A stretch of DNA of 10,673 bases from JBKDZR01 sp047971485 (GCA_047971485.1 JBKDZR010000116.1:1-10673), one strand, 5' to 3'. Positions 1 through 6,649 are shown, counted from the stretch's first letter. The notes: a model not told the origin generated them from the sequence alone. Translations and numbers: made by a program.

Positions 1-857
1 TCGGAAAGGTCATAGCCGCCCATGGCTTTGGCCTTTTCGGCCAAGGGGGCGATACGGGCGAAATCCAGCAGCGCTTGCACCGGGTCGGTGAAATAGGCGC
101 GCCGGTCGATCAGCAGGTCGAATTGTTCCTCGACCAGGGGAACGAAGTCCAGATTGAACCGCCGGGCCATGCCCTCGATGCCGATCACCGCATCGGCGGC
201 ACCGGCTGCGACAGCGGCGGCCGCATCGCTTTCGGTGTGGGCCAGTTCATCGGTCAGGACCAGATCGCTACGCGTCATGTCCTCGGCGGCAAGCAACTGG
301 TCCATCAGGGCTGCTGCCCCCGCGCCGGGCTGGCGCAGCACAACGCGCTTGCCGCGCAGGTCGCTGACCCTGTGGATCGTGTGACGGGCGGCAGGGGCGA
401 CGATCAGTCCCCGTGAACGGCGCGCCCAGGCGATCAGAACGGTATTCTTCAATCCGCGCGCGGCGATACTGCGCAGGTTCCAGCCACCGTCCTTTTCGGG
501 AATATGCATGCCTGCCAGGGCGGCCTGTCCGGCCCGGAAACTGTCCAGTCCGCCAAGCGATCCGTTCAGCAAGGTCGCCAGGCCTGATCCGGATTCGCGC
601 ACGGCCCAGTCCAGCAGCGGATCGTGGGATCCGGTCAGGACGGGGGGGCGCTCGGCCGTGCTGTGGTCGTCCTCACCTTCGATCCAGGCGGTAATTTCGG
701 CGCTGGGAAACAGCAACTTGCCGGTGATCCGGCGGTGCGGGATCTCGCCGGCTGCGGCCAGATCATAGACCTTGCGTTCCTTGACCCGCAGCAGATCCGC
801 GACCTCCTTGGTCGTCAGATAACTGGGGGCGTGCGCGGCTGACTGCTGCAAAATCAT
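1..857 (-). CDS. Helix-turn-helix regulator fused to a periplasmic-binding-like ligand domain (3' part outside window)
   Basis: Only the first 285 codons lie in the window; the stop is beyond the left edge. Residues 14-59 form an excisionase/MerR-like winged helix DNA-binding domain, with TTKEVADLLRVKERKVYDLA followed by a GEIPHRRITGKLLFP wing. From about residue 76 a PBP-like domain begins (GSHDPLLDWA), with RQPGAGAAALMDQLL near 175-189, an ADAVIGIE segment near 221-228 and FDLLIDRRAY near 246-255. No signal peptide is visible, so it should be cytoplasmic. The family is a one-component sensor in which a molybdate/tungstate-type binding fold controls DNA binding. The ligand here is inference. 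The ATG at 857 is preceded by CAGGGACGGAC, which supplies a ribosome site. It lies 70 bases downstream of the NTF2-like gene and has its own candidate promoter, so it may be transcribed separately. Confidence 0.82.
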   Translation of the reverse strand, partial: MILQQSAAHAPSYLTTKEVADLLRVKERKVYDLAAAGEIPHRRITGKLLFPSAEITAWIEGEDDHSTAERPPVLTGSHDPLLDWAVRESGSGLATLLNGSLGGLDSFRAGQAALAGMHIPEKDGGWNLRSIAARGLKNTVLIAWARRSRGLIVAPAARHTIHRVSDLRGKRVVLRQPGAGAAALMDQLLAAEDMTRSDLVLTDELAHTESDAAAAVAAGAADAVIGIEGMARRFNLDFVPLVEEQFDLLIDRRAYFTDPVQALLDFARIAPLAEKAKAMGGYDLS

Positions 858-885
858 GTCCGTCCCTGGCCGTTCGCTGGCACCC

Positions 886-914
886 AGAATGTGCACAATC
901 GCCTGTTTTCGCAA
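886..914 (-). promoter_or_regulatory. Candidate promoter of the HTH/PBP regulator gene
   Basis: Reading the minus strand, TTGCGA (914-909) is followed after 17 bases by CATTCT (891-886), 29 bases before the ATG at 857. The -35 matches the consensus at 4 of 6 positions and the -10 at 3 of 6, so this is only a plausible sigma-70-type promoter. It lies between the stop of the upstream gene and the start of the regulator. Confidence 0.3.
887..900. promoter_or_regulatory. Palindromic operator candidate upstream of the HTH/PBP regulator
   Basis: GAATGTGCACAATC is a 14-base near-perfect palindrome (12 of 14 positions symmetric, with a perfect TGTGCACA core). It overlaps the proposed -10 element and the start of the spacer of the regulator's promoter, where a bound repressor would block RNA polymerase. 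Autoregulation is inferred from position. No known consensus for this family was matched. Confidence 0.35.
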
Positions 915-927
915 GAGCGCCGTTGTT

Positions 928-1323
928 TCAGTCCGAGACCTGCCGGATCCAGTCCTGCAGGTTGTAATAGGTTGTGACCCGGGCGATCAGCCCGTCGCGC
1001 AGGGTGAAAAAGGATCCTGCTGGCAGGTGATAGGCCTGGCCCGTGGCGGGGGGCAGCCCCGCGTCATCGGCCTTGTACACCCCGTTGACGGTGTATTCTG
1101 CCGCCGCGCGATTGCCGGCAGAGAAGATGACGATATCGGTCAGGTTTTCCGAATAGCAATGGTCCATATGGGTGCAGAATTCGGCGAAGGCCGCCTTGCC
1201 CTGCCGCCGCGCGCCCTGATTGACGTGATGTTCGATATCCTCGGCCAGAAGATCCAGCATGGCCTGCCGGTCACCGTGGTTGAAGGCGTCGAAATAGGCG
1301 ACGATAACATGCTGGGTGATCAT
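928..1323 (-). CDS. NTF2-like / ketosteroid-isomerase-related small protein
   Basis: A 131-residue protein with the features of the SnoaL/ketosteroid-isomerase-related (NTF2-fold) family. It has an N-terminal helix with YFDAFNHGDRQAMLDLLAED at 10-29, a polar pocket segment EHHVNQGARRQGKAAF at 31-46, a strand rich in YTVNGVY at 77-83 and a C-terminal FFTLRDGLIARVTTYYN strand pair at 105-121. NTF2-fold proteins of this size bind small hydrophobic ligands or isomerise or hydrolyse them, but the substrate cannot be read from sequence. The ATG at 1323 follows a GGAGA ribosome site (GACCGGAGACCCCC). It starts 23 bases after the dnaB stop on the same strand, so the two are likely co-transcribed. There is no signal peptide or membrane segment. 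The fold assignment is fairly secure and the biochemical role is unknown. Confidence 0.82.
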   Translation of the reverse strand: MITQHVIVAYFDAFNHGDRQAMLDLLAEDIEHHVNQGARRQGKAAFAEFCTHMDHCYSENLTDIVIFSAGNRAAAEYTVNGVYKADDAGLPPATGQAYHLPAGSFFTLRDGLIARVTTYYNLQDWIRQVSD

Positions 1324-1346
1324 GGGGGTCTCCGGTCAGCGGGGGA

Positions 1347-2849
1347 TCAGAAGCTTTCGGCCCCGTCATTTTGCCAGGGTTTGACGAGGTTGCCAAAGCG
1401 GGTGAAGCGCCCCTCGAAGCTCAGCTCGACAGTGCCGATGGGGCCGTGGCGCTGCTTGCCGATGACGACCTCGGCCTTGCCGTGCACCCGTTCCATCGTT
1501 TCCTGCCATTTGGCCATGGCTTCGAGATTGTCATCACCGGGCTTTTCGCGTTCCTTGTAGTATTCCTCGCGGTAAACGAACATCACCACATCGGCATCCT
1601 GTTCAATGGAACCGGATTCGCGCAGGTCCGACAGTTGCGGGCGCTTGTCTTCGCGGTTCTCGACCTGGCGTGACAGCTGCGACAGGGCGATGACCGGGAT
1701 GTCCAGTTCCTTGGCGATGGCCTTGAGGCCCTGGGTGATTTCCGACACCTCGTTGACCCGGCTGTCCTTGGCGGTGGCCGGGCGGACCAGTTGCAGGTAG
1801 TCGACGAACAGCGCATCCAGCCCGTGTTCGCGCTTCAGGCGGCGGGCGCGGGCGGCCAGTTGGCTGATCGGCAGGGCGGGGGTGTCGTCGATGAACAGCG
1901 GGCAGGCCTCAAGGTCCTTGGCGGCCTCGACGAAGCGGCGGAATTCCTCTTCGGTCATGTCGCCGCGGCGGATCTGTTCCGAGGGCACCTGGGCGGCCTC
2001 GGACAGGACCCGGGCGGCCAGCTGTTCGGCCGACATCTCCAGGCTGAAGAACCCGACAACCCCGCCATTGATCGCGCCTTCGCGCCCGTCGGGCAGGGGA
2101 CCCCGACGATAGGCCTTGGCAACGTTGAAGGCGATGTTCGTCGCCAGCGAGGTCTTGCCCATGGACGGCCGCCCCGCCAGGATCAGCAGGTCGGACCGGT
2201 GCAAGCCGCCCAGCTTGCGGTCCAGGTCGGTCAGCCCGGTCGATACCCCAGCCAGCCCGCCATCACGCTGATAGGCGGCATTGGCAACGTTGACGGCATC
2301 GGTGACCGCACGCAGGAAGGATTGGAACCCGCGATCGGCCTGGCCCTTTTCGCCCAGCTTGTAGAGGGCCTGTTCTGCTTCGACGATCTGTTCGCGCGGC
2401 TCGCTGTCCACAGACACTTTCGCGGCCTTTCCACTGATCGTTTGGCCCAGGTCGATCAATTGTCGGCGCAGGTACAGATCATGGATGTGGCGGGCGTAAT
2501 CCTTGGCCGCAAAGCTGGAGATCGCGGCCCCGGCCAGACGCACCAGATATTCACCACCGCCCAGTTCTTGCAGGCCCTCATCATCTTCGAGAAAGCTGGC
2601 CAGGGTGACCGGCGTGACCAGCGCGTTGCGCGAGATGCGGGTGGCGGCGGCCTCGTAGATGCGTTGATGGACGGGGTCGAAGAAATGATCCGCCGTGACG
2701 ATCGAGGCGATGCGATCATAGATCTGATCATTGGTCAGCAGCGCCCCCAGCAGCTGCTGTTCGGCCTCGATGCTGTGGGGTTGTTCCGGGGTGGCGCTTT
2801 CCTCGGATTGCGGCAGTGCCGGTACGCTCATTCCCGTCATCGTGTTCAT
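1347..2849 (-). CDS. dnaB: Replicative DNA helicase DnaB
   Basis: Hexameric 5'-3' helicase that unwinds the chromosome at the replication fork and binds primase through its N-terminal domain. With the ATG at 2849 the protein has 500 residues. The N-terminal domain starts with PHSIEAEQQLLGALL near 24-38. The RecA-like motor shows Walker A AGRPSMGKTSLA (225-236), FFSLEMSAEQLAAR (267-280), Walker B LDALFVDYLQL (344-354), SQLSRQVENR (390-399), DLRESGSIEQDAD (408-420) and the KQRHGPIGTV hairpin (465-474) that carries the arginine finger in this family. No intein or insertion interrupts it. The start is uncertain: a GTG at 2858 and ATGs at 2840 and 2831 are in frame and none has a strong ribosome site. 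I chose the first ATG. Two DnaA-box-like sites lie about 85 bases upstream. Confidence 0.97.
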   Translation of the reverse strand: MNTMTGMSVPALPQSEESATPEQPHSIEAEQQLLGALLTNDQIYDRIASIVTADHFFDPVHQRIYEAAATRISRNALVTPVTLASFLEDDEGLQELGGGEYLVRLAGAAISSFAAKDYARHIHDLYLRRQLIDLGQTISGKAAKVSVDSEPREQIVEAEQALYKLGEKGQADRGFQSFLRAVTDAVNVANAAYQRDGGLAGVSTGLTDLDRKLGGLHRSDLLILAGRPSMGKTSLATNIAFNVAKAYRRGPLPDGREGAINGGVVGFFSLEMSAEQLAARVLSEAAQVPSEQIRRGDMTEEEFRRFVEAAKDLEACPLFIDDTPALPISQLAARARRLKREHGLDALFVDYLQLVRPATAKDSRVNEVSEITQGLKAIAKELDIPVIALSQLSRQVENREDKRPQLSDLRESGSIEQDADVVMFVYREEYYKEREKPGDDNLEAMAKWQETMERVHGKAEVVIGKQRHGPIGTVELSFEGRFTRFGNLVKPWQNDGAESF

Positions 2850-2891
2850 GCCCGTCACTCTTGCCCGCTGCCCGTATTTTCATTTTGACAC

Positions 2892-2921
2892 GGCATAGCC
2901 TGCGCGGGTCGATTCCGGCAA
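2892..2921 (-). promoter_or_regulatory. Candidate dnaB promoter
   Basis: On the minus strand TTGCCG (2921-2916) is followed after 18 bases by TATGCC (2897-2892), about 43 bases before the chosen dnaB ATG. The match to TTGACA/TATAAT is partial, as is common in GC-rich alphaproteobacteria. A GANTC methylation motif (GATTC, 2911-2915) directly abuts the -35. It is offered because dnaB is separated from pyrE by about 0.2 kb and probably has its own promoter. Confidence 0.3.
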
Positions 2922-2933
2922 GCTGGATATCTT

Positions 2934-2953
2934 TGTGGATAGCCTGTGGATGA
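2934..2953 (-). promoter_or_regulatory. Tandem DnaA-box-like sites upstream of dnaB
   Basis: On the minus strand TCATCCACA (2953-2945) and CTATCCACA (2942-2934) each match the DnaA box TTATCCACA at 8 of 9 positions. They have the same orientation and an 11-base register, so they sit on the same face of the helix. They lie just upstream of the candidate dnaB promoter. DnaA acts as a transcription factor as well as an initiator, so control of dnaB by DnaA is a reasonable inference. Confidence 0.45.
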
Positions 2954-2961
2954 CCGGGAGA

Positions 2962-2986
2962 CCCCATCATCCAGGGGTGGATGGGG
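2962..2986. repeat. Inverted repeat (hairpin) in the pyrE-dnaB gap
   Basis: CCCCATCATCCA, GGGG, TGGATGGGG: the right arm pairs with the left arm except for a 3-base bulge, around a GGGG loop. No T-run follows on either strand, so it is not an obvious intrinsic terminator. It could stabilise or help end the pyrE transcript. Confidence 0.3.
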
Positions 2987-3014
2987 CCCTGGCCACCAGA
3001 TTATGAAACTCAGA

Positions 3015-3029
3015 GGACAGGATTTGTCC
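3015..3029. repeat. Short hairpin just downstream of the pyrE stop
   Basis: GGACA, 5-base loop, TGTCC: a perfect 5-bp stem located 24 bases past the pyrE stop codon on the minus strand. There is no poly-T tail. It is the stem nearest to the pyrE 3' end and might mark the pyrCE transcript end, but it is short enough to arise by chance. Confidence 0.2.
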
Positions 3030-3052
3030 CCGTGCGCATGGTGCGCGTGGTT

Positions 3053-3733
3053 TCAGCGCCCGGCCCGGGCCGCCTGCCAGTCGCGCGGGGCGTTCAGGAA
3101 GGCCTCGACCTCGGTCAGGGTGGCGGTATCGAAGGCGCCAGAGGCCTTGGCCTCGGCCAGCACGTCATGCCAGGTGCACAGGTGATGCAGCGCCACGCCG
3201 TGATCGCCCAGGGTTTTTTCTGTTTCCGGAAAAATCCCGTAGTAAAAGATCACGGCCGTATGGGCACAGCTTGCACCGGTGTCGCGGATCGCATCGACAA
3301 AGCTGATCTTGGATCCGCCATCGGTGGTCAGATCCTCGACCAGCAGCACGCGCTGGCCCTCGGACATGGCGCCCTCGATGCGGGCATTGCGGCCATAGCC
3401 CTTGGGCTTCTTGCGCACATAGGTCATGGGCAGGCCCAGACGCTCGGCGATCAGGGCGGCAAAGGGAATACCGGCGGTCTCTCCACCCGCCACATTGTCG
3501 AAGGCCTCAAAGCCGGCATCGCGCAGCACGGTACAGGCCAGGAAGTCCATCACGGTGGATCGGATCCGCGGATAGGAAATCAGCTTGCGACAGTCGATAT
3601 AGGTGGGCGCGGGCAGACCCGAGGCCAGGATGAACGGATCATCGGCCTTGAAATGCACGGCCTTGATTTCCAGCAGCATCCGCGCGGTCAGCCGCGCCAT
3701 TTCGGCCGTGTCGGGGAAAGAGGTGGGCAGCAT
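3053..3733 (-). CDS. pyrE: Orotate phosphoribosyltransferase
   Basis: Cytosolic enzyme of de novo pyrimidine synthesis that joins orotate to PRPP to give orotidine 5'-phosphate. The protein has 226 residues. The PRPP-binding motif VLLVEDLTTDGGSK lies at 129-142. The phosphate and orotate binding segment YVRKKPKGYG is at 105-114, and FILASGLPAPTYIDCRKL at 34-51 is the family's N-terminal substrate strand. A C-terminal extension after about residue 190 is alanine-rich and poorly conserved in type. The ATG follows a GGAG site that overlaps the last codons of pyrC, and the pyrC stop is only 3 bases upstream. Translation is therefore probably coupled and the two enzymes, two steps apart in the pathway, are made together. 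Confidence 0.97.
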   Translation of the reverse strand: MLPTSFPDTAEMARLTARMLLEIKAVHFKADDPFILASGLPAPTYIDCRKLISYPRIRSTVMDFLACTVLRDAGFEAFDNVAGGETAGIPFAALIAERLGLPMTYVRKKPKGYGRNARIEGAMSEGQRVLLVEDLTTDGGSKISFVDAIRDTGASCAHTAVIFYYGIFPETEKTLGDHGVALHHLCTWHDVLAEAKASGAFDTATLTEVEAFLNAPRDWQAARAGR

Positions 3734-3736
3734 CGT

Positions 3737-4777
3737 TTACTCCACGCGCCAATGCAGGGGAAAGCCGGGATCGAAGACGGTCACTGGCCCCTCATCCGAG
3801 GGGATCTTGGCCGGATAGGTGACGGGATCGCCCTTGGTCAGGGTGATCGTGTCGGGGTTCGGGTCCAGCCCGTAAAAGGCCGGGCCATGCAGGCTGGCAA
3901 AGCCTTCCAGCTTGTCCATCGCGCCAGCCCGATCAAAGACCTCGGCCAGGCAGGACAGGGTGTTGGTGGCGCAGAAGACCCCGGCACAGCCACAGGCCGA
4001 TTCCTTGTTCGGATCGGTGTGGGGGGCGCTGTCGGTCCCCAGGAAATAGCGCGGATTGCCCGAAGTCGCGGCCGCGACCAGCGCATCGCGATGGCTGGCG
4101 CGCTTGGCCACGGGCAGGCAATAGTAATGGGGCTTGATCCCTCCGACCAGGATATGGTTGCGGTCGATGATCAGATGATGAGGGGTGATCGTGCCGCCCA
4201 TCGTGCCTTGGGGCTGATCGGCGATGTAATCGATGCCGTCGCTGGTGGTCACATGTTCCATCACCACCTTCAGGCCGGGCAGGCGGCGGCGCAGGGGGTC
4301 CAGCACGGTGTCGATGAAAACGGCCTCACGGTCGAAGATGTCCACCGCCGGATCGGTGACCTCGCCGTGCAGGCACAGCGGCAGGCCGATTTCGGCCATG
4401 GTGTCCAGCACATCCATCACCCGGTCCAGATCGCGCACGCCCGAGGCCGAGTTGGTCGTCGCCCCGGCGGGATACAGCTTGACGGCCGTGATCAACCCGC
4501 TTTCCGCCGCCTGGCGCAGATCGGCCGGATCGGTCGTTTCTGTCAGGTAGAGGGTCATCAGCGGGGTAAACGCAGCGCCTTCGGGCAGGGCCGCGCGGAT
4601 GCGATCGCGATAGGCCGTGGCCTGGGCGCCCGTCACCACCGGTGGAATCAGGTTCGGCATGATGATGGCACGGCCGAAATGGCGCGCGGTTTCGGGCAGC
4701 ACGGCGGTCAGCATGGCGCCGTCGCGCAGGTGAAGGTGCCAGTCGTCGGGCCGGCGAAGCGTGCATGTCTGGGTCAT
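3737..4777 (-). CDS. pyrC: Dihydroorotase (class II, E. coli PyrC type)
   Basis: Zinc amidohydrolase that interconverts N-carbamoyl-aspartate and dihydroorotate in pyrimidine synthesis. It has 346 residues, close to the 348 of E. coli PyrC. The metal ligands are all in place: His14 and His16 in DDWHLHLRDG, the lysine to be carboxylated, Lys100, in AVKLYPAGATTNS, His137 in LCLHGEV, His175 in MEHVTT and the catalytic Asp249 in FLGTDSAPH. Numbering runs one or two residues below the E. coli enzyme. The frame stays open up to 5014, but the start at 4777 (MTQTCTLRRPDDWHLHLRDG) puts the first motif where the family has it, and the upstream frame does not resemble this family. No strong ribosome site precedes the ATG. 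It forms an operon with pyrE and diverges from the urease genes. Confidence 0.97.
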   Translation of the reverse strand: MTQTCTLRRPDDWHLHLRDGAMLTAVLPETARHFGRAIIMPNLIPPVVTGAQATAYRDRIRAALPEGAAFTPLMTLYLTETTDPADLRQAAESGLITAVKLYPAGATTNSASGVRDLDRVMDVLDTMAEIGLPLCLHGEVTDPAVDIFDREAVFIDTVLDPLRRRLPGLKVVMEHVTTSDGIDYIADQPQGTMGGTITPHHLIIDRNHILVGGIKPHYYCLPVAKRASHRDALVAAATSGNPRYFLGTDSAPHTDPNKESACGCAGVFCATNTLSCLAEVFDRAGAMDKLEGFASLHGPAFYGLDPNPDTITLTKGDPVTYPAKIPSDEGPVTVFDPGFPLHWRVE

Positions 4778-4834
4778 GACCGGTGCGTTACACAATCGCC
4801 GGGCGTCTGACCAGTGGGGATGGTGCGGATCCGG

Positions 4835-4859
4835 CCCGCGCTGTTCGCCAGAGCGCGGG
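4835..4859. repeat. Strong GC hairpin in the pyrC-ureD intergenic region
   Basis: CCCGCGCT, 9-base loop, AGCGCGGG: a perfect 8-bp stem, 58 bases upstream of the pyrC ATG. It would lie in the pyrC leader if transcription begins further upstream. No T-run follows on either strand, so it is not a classical terminator. A role in leader control of pyrC is possible but unproven. Confidence 0.4.
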
Positions 4860-4913
4860 GTCCGTCGGTCGTGTGCGGCGATCCGCGGGCCTTGGGTCGG
4901 GGGCGTTGCCTGA

Positions 4914-4948
4914 AAATTAGGCGCCTGCCTGGGAACTGCGCCGAATTT
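4914..4948. promoter_or_regulatory. Long inverted repeat in the divergent pyrC/ureD control region
   Basis: AAATTAGGCGC and GCGCCGAATTT are 11-base arms with one mismatch, separated by 13 bases. They sit in the most AT-rich part of an otherwise very GC-rich intergenic region between two divergent operons. Centre-to-centre spacing of the arms is 24 bases, a geometry typical of a dimeric or cooperative regulator site, though a cruciform or RNA hairpin is also possible. No known NtrC, Nac or PyrR signature was recognised. Confidence 0.4.
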
Positions 4949-5015
4949 CCCCGTCAGAAGTGGCCAGCGGTTGTCTCCCGGTCTGGCCCAAGCCAGTCTG
5001 CGTCGGCAGGGCAAG

Positions 5016-5867
5016 ATGAAGAAGGGCTGGATGCTGGATGAAGGACAGAAGGAACCGGCGCGCCTTCAGCGCAGCCGGGGGGAGGCGCGGGTCACGTTGC
5101 AGGTGAGGCGCGGGGCCACGCGGCTGGCCGGGTTGCGCCAGGCCGGTTGCGCCAAGGCCATGCTGCCCCGGGTGCACCGCCGGGATCCCGAGGTGGTGTT
5201 TCTGAACACGGCAGGCGGGCTGACCGGGGGCGATCATCTGGATCAACGCCTGATCCTGGGCCCCGGTGCGCGGGCCATTGGCACCACCCAGACGGCCGAG
5301 CGGATCTATGCCAGTGCCGGGGGGCGGGCCCGTGTCGATATGGCTCTGGAGGTCGGCCCCGGTGGGCGGTTGATCTGGTGTCCGCAAGAAACGATCCTGT
5401 TCGACCGCGCCGCGCTGGATCGCCGCACGGTGATCACGCTGGCCGAGGGGGCTGAGTGCCTGTTCGCCGAAACGTTGGTGCTGGGGAGAACCGCCATGGG
5501 CGAGACGCTGGGCGCGCTCGATCTGCGCGATCGCCGCATGGTTTGTCGCGATGGCGTGCCTGTGTTTTTGGAACCCCTGCATCTTGATCGGGCCTGGCTG
5601 GCGCGGCGGGCAGGGCCGGCGCTTCTTGCCGATGCCGTGGCTTTGTCCACGCTGGTTCTGGCCGCGCCGGGGGCCGAAAACCGGCTGGACGGGCTGCGCC
5701 GGATCCTGCCCGCGCCCGACCCCGGCCTGACCGCTGCCGCAACCGCCTGGGACGATGTGCTTGTCCTGCGCGCCGTTGCCGCCGATACCCTGGCCCTGCG
5801 CCGTCTGATCGCGGCAGCCCTGATCCATCTTTCCGGGGCGCCCTTGCCCCGTGTCTGGCAGAACTGA
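5016..5867 (+). CDS. ureD: Urease accessory protein UreD (UreH)
   Basis: Scaffold that binds apo-urease and, with UreF and UreG, forms the complex passing nickel to the active site; cytosolic. The 283-residue product carries family signatures: FLNTAGGLTGGDHLD at 62-76, IGTTQTAERIYAS at 88-100, LIWCPQETILFDRA at 119-132, AETLVLGRTAMGE at 151-163 and the terminal LPRVWQN. The start is uncertain. A TTG at 4971 extends the frame, and ATGs lie at 5016 (AGGG four bases before) and 5031 (GAAGGG four bases before, giving 278 residues). I chose 5016. Its conserved region starts with RLQRSRGEARV near residue 16, so either ATG leaves the domain whole. ureA begins 31 bases after the stop. It is the first gene of the operon, as in many alphaproteobacteria. 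Confidence 0.94.
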   Translation: MKKGWMLDEGQKEPARLQRSRGEARVTLQVRRGATRLAGLRQAGCAKAMLPRVHRRDPEVVFLNTAGGLTGGDHLDQRLILGPGARAIGTTQTAERIYASAGGRARVDMALEVGPGGRLIWCPQETILFDRAALDRRTVITLAEGAECLFAETLVLGRTAMGETLGALDLRDRRMVCRDGVPVFLEPLHLDRAWLARRAGPALLADAVALSTLVLAAPGAENRLDGLRRILPAPDPGLTAAATAWDDVLVLRAVAADTLALRRLIAAALIHLSGAPLPRVWQN

Positions 5868-5898
5868 AGGAAAGCACTGATGAAGAAGGAAGGCACCG

Positions 5899-6201
5899 AT
5901 GAACCTGACCCCGCGTGAAAAGGACAAGCTGCTGGTCAGCCTCGCCGCCATCGTGGCGCGCGGACGGCTGGAGCGGGGCGTCAAGCTGAACCACCCCGAG
6001 GCCATTGCGCTGATCACCGATTTCGTCGTCGAGGGCGCGCGCGACGGGCGCAGCGTTGCTGACCTGATGGAGGCCGGCGCCGGGGTGATTACCGCCGATC
6101 AGTGCATGCCCGGCATCCCCGAGATGATCCACGACATCCAGGTCGAGGCGACATTCCCCGATGGGACCAAGCTGGTCACTGTTCATCACCCGATCCGCTA
6201 A
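5899..6201 (+). CDS. ureA: Urease gamma subunit
   Basis: Small structural subunit of urease, 100 residues, the usual length. It packs with UreB and UreC into the (ABC)3 enzyme that hydrolyses urea to ammonia and carbamate. Typical segments are MNLTPREKDKLLVSLAA at 1-17, ARGRLERGVKLNHPEAIALI at 20-39, a GRSVADLM turn near 50-57 and a C-terminus of IQVEATFPDGTKLVTVHHPI at 80-99. The ATG follows a good ribosome site (GAAGAAGGAAGG) in the 31-base gap after ureD. It contains no catalytic residues. The gene is separated from ureB by 126 bases that hold a terminator-like hairpin, a larger gap than usual for this pair. Confidence 0.97.
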   Translation: MNLTPREKDKLLVSLAAIVARGRLERGVKLNHPEAIALITDFVVEGARDGRSVADLMEAGAGVITADQCMPGIPEMIHDIQVEATFPDGTKLVTVHHPIR

Positions 6202-6213
6202 GGGTGCGCCCCT

Positions 6214-6240
6214 TTGCTGCGCCGCAGCAATTTCCGCTTT
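6214..6240 (+). terminator. Terminator-like hairpin between ureA and ureB
   Basis: TTGCTGC, GCC loop, GCAGCAA: a perfect 7-bp stem starting 13 bases after the ureA stop, followed by TTTCCGCTTTT. The stem and interrupted T-tract resemble a weak intrinsic terminator. Since ureB and ureC must also be expressed, it more probably attenuates read-through or protects the upstream ureDA message from 3' decay. Confidence 0.45.
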
Positions 6241-6327
6241 TCGATCGGGTCAGGTTGTGGCAAGGTCACGGGGGTATGCCCCAATGGACTGGCCATGCGC
6301 CGTCCGGACAGGCAAGGAGTACAGATC

Positions 6328-6636
6328 ATGAAGCCAGGAGAGATCCTGACTGCCGCTGGCGACATCACCCTGAACCAGGGACAGCCGGTGGTGACCCTGC
6401 GGGTCGCCAATACCGGCGATCGTCCGGTTCAGGTGGGCAGTCATTACCATTTTGCCGAAACCAACGCGGCGCTGGCCTTTGATCGCGTGGCGGCGCGGGG
6501 GCGGCGGATGGATATTCCCTCGGGCACCGCAGTGCGCTTTGAACCGGGGCAGGTCCGTGAGGTCGCGCTGATCCCGCTGCAGGGCGACCGTGTGGTGCTG
6601 GGCTTTGCAGGGCAGGTGATGGGCGCCCTCGACTGA
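6328..6636 (+). CDS. ureB: Urease beta subunit
   Basis: Second small structural subunit of urease, 102 residues, matching the usual length of about 100. Family signatures are MKPGEILTAAGDITLNQGQP at the start, VANTGDRPVQVGSHYHFAET at 25-44, AFDRVAARGRRMDIPSGTAV at 49-68, RFEPGQVREVALIPL at 69-83 and the closing VLGFAGQVMGALD. The frame is open back to 6214, but the ATG at 6328 has an AAGGAG site 8 bases before it and begins exactly where UreB proteins begin. In many bacteria ureC follows directly. Here ureC is 1.07 kb downstream, with two other genes between. Confidence 0.97.
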   Translation: MKPGEILTAAGDITLNQGQPVVTLRVANTGDRPVQVGSHYHFAETNAALAFDRVAARGRRMDIPSGTAVRFEPGQVREVALIPLQGDRVVLGFAGQVMGALD

Positions 6637-6649
6637 TGGTCTGGACCAT
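6636..6649. repeat. Short inverted repeat at the ureB 3' end
   Basis: ATGGTC TG GACCAT, overlapping the last base of the ureB stop. The arms are perfect 6-mers with only two bases between, so it is operator-like rather than a good RNA hairpin. The TGGTCTG portion recurs in the ureC leader inverted repeat. Confidence 0.25.

Noticed and set aside
856..1560. A 234-codon plus-strand open frame over the NTF2-like gene and the dnaB end
   Set aside because: It is antisense to two supported genes and has no domain of its own.
2981..4810. A 609-codon open frame on the plus strand opposite pyrE and pyrC
   Set aside because: It lies antisense to two genes with all family motifs, and its protein is a Gly/His/Gln/Arg-rich mixture typical of the antisense of GC-rich coding DNA.
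4962..4974. Sigma-54 -24/-12 element before ureD (TGGCCAGCGGTTGT)
   Set aside because: The spacing between the GG and the second block is one base short and the second block is TTGT rather than TTGC, so the match is not convincing.
4778..5014. N-terminal extension of pyrC to 5014
   Set aside because: The extension does not resemble dihydroorotases, and the ATG at 4777 places the HLH metal motif at residues 14-16 as expected.
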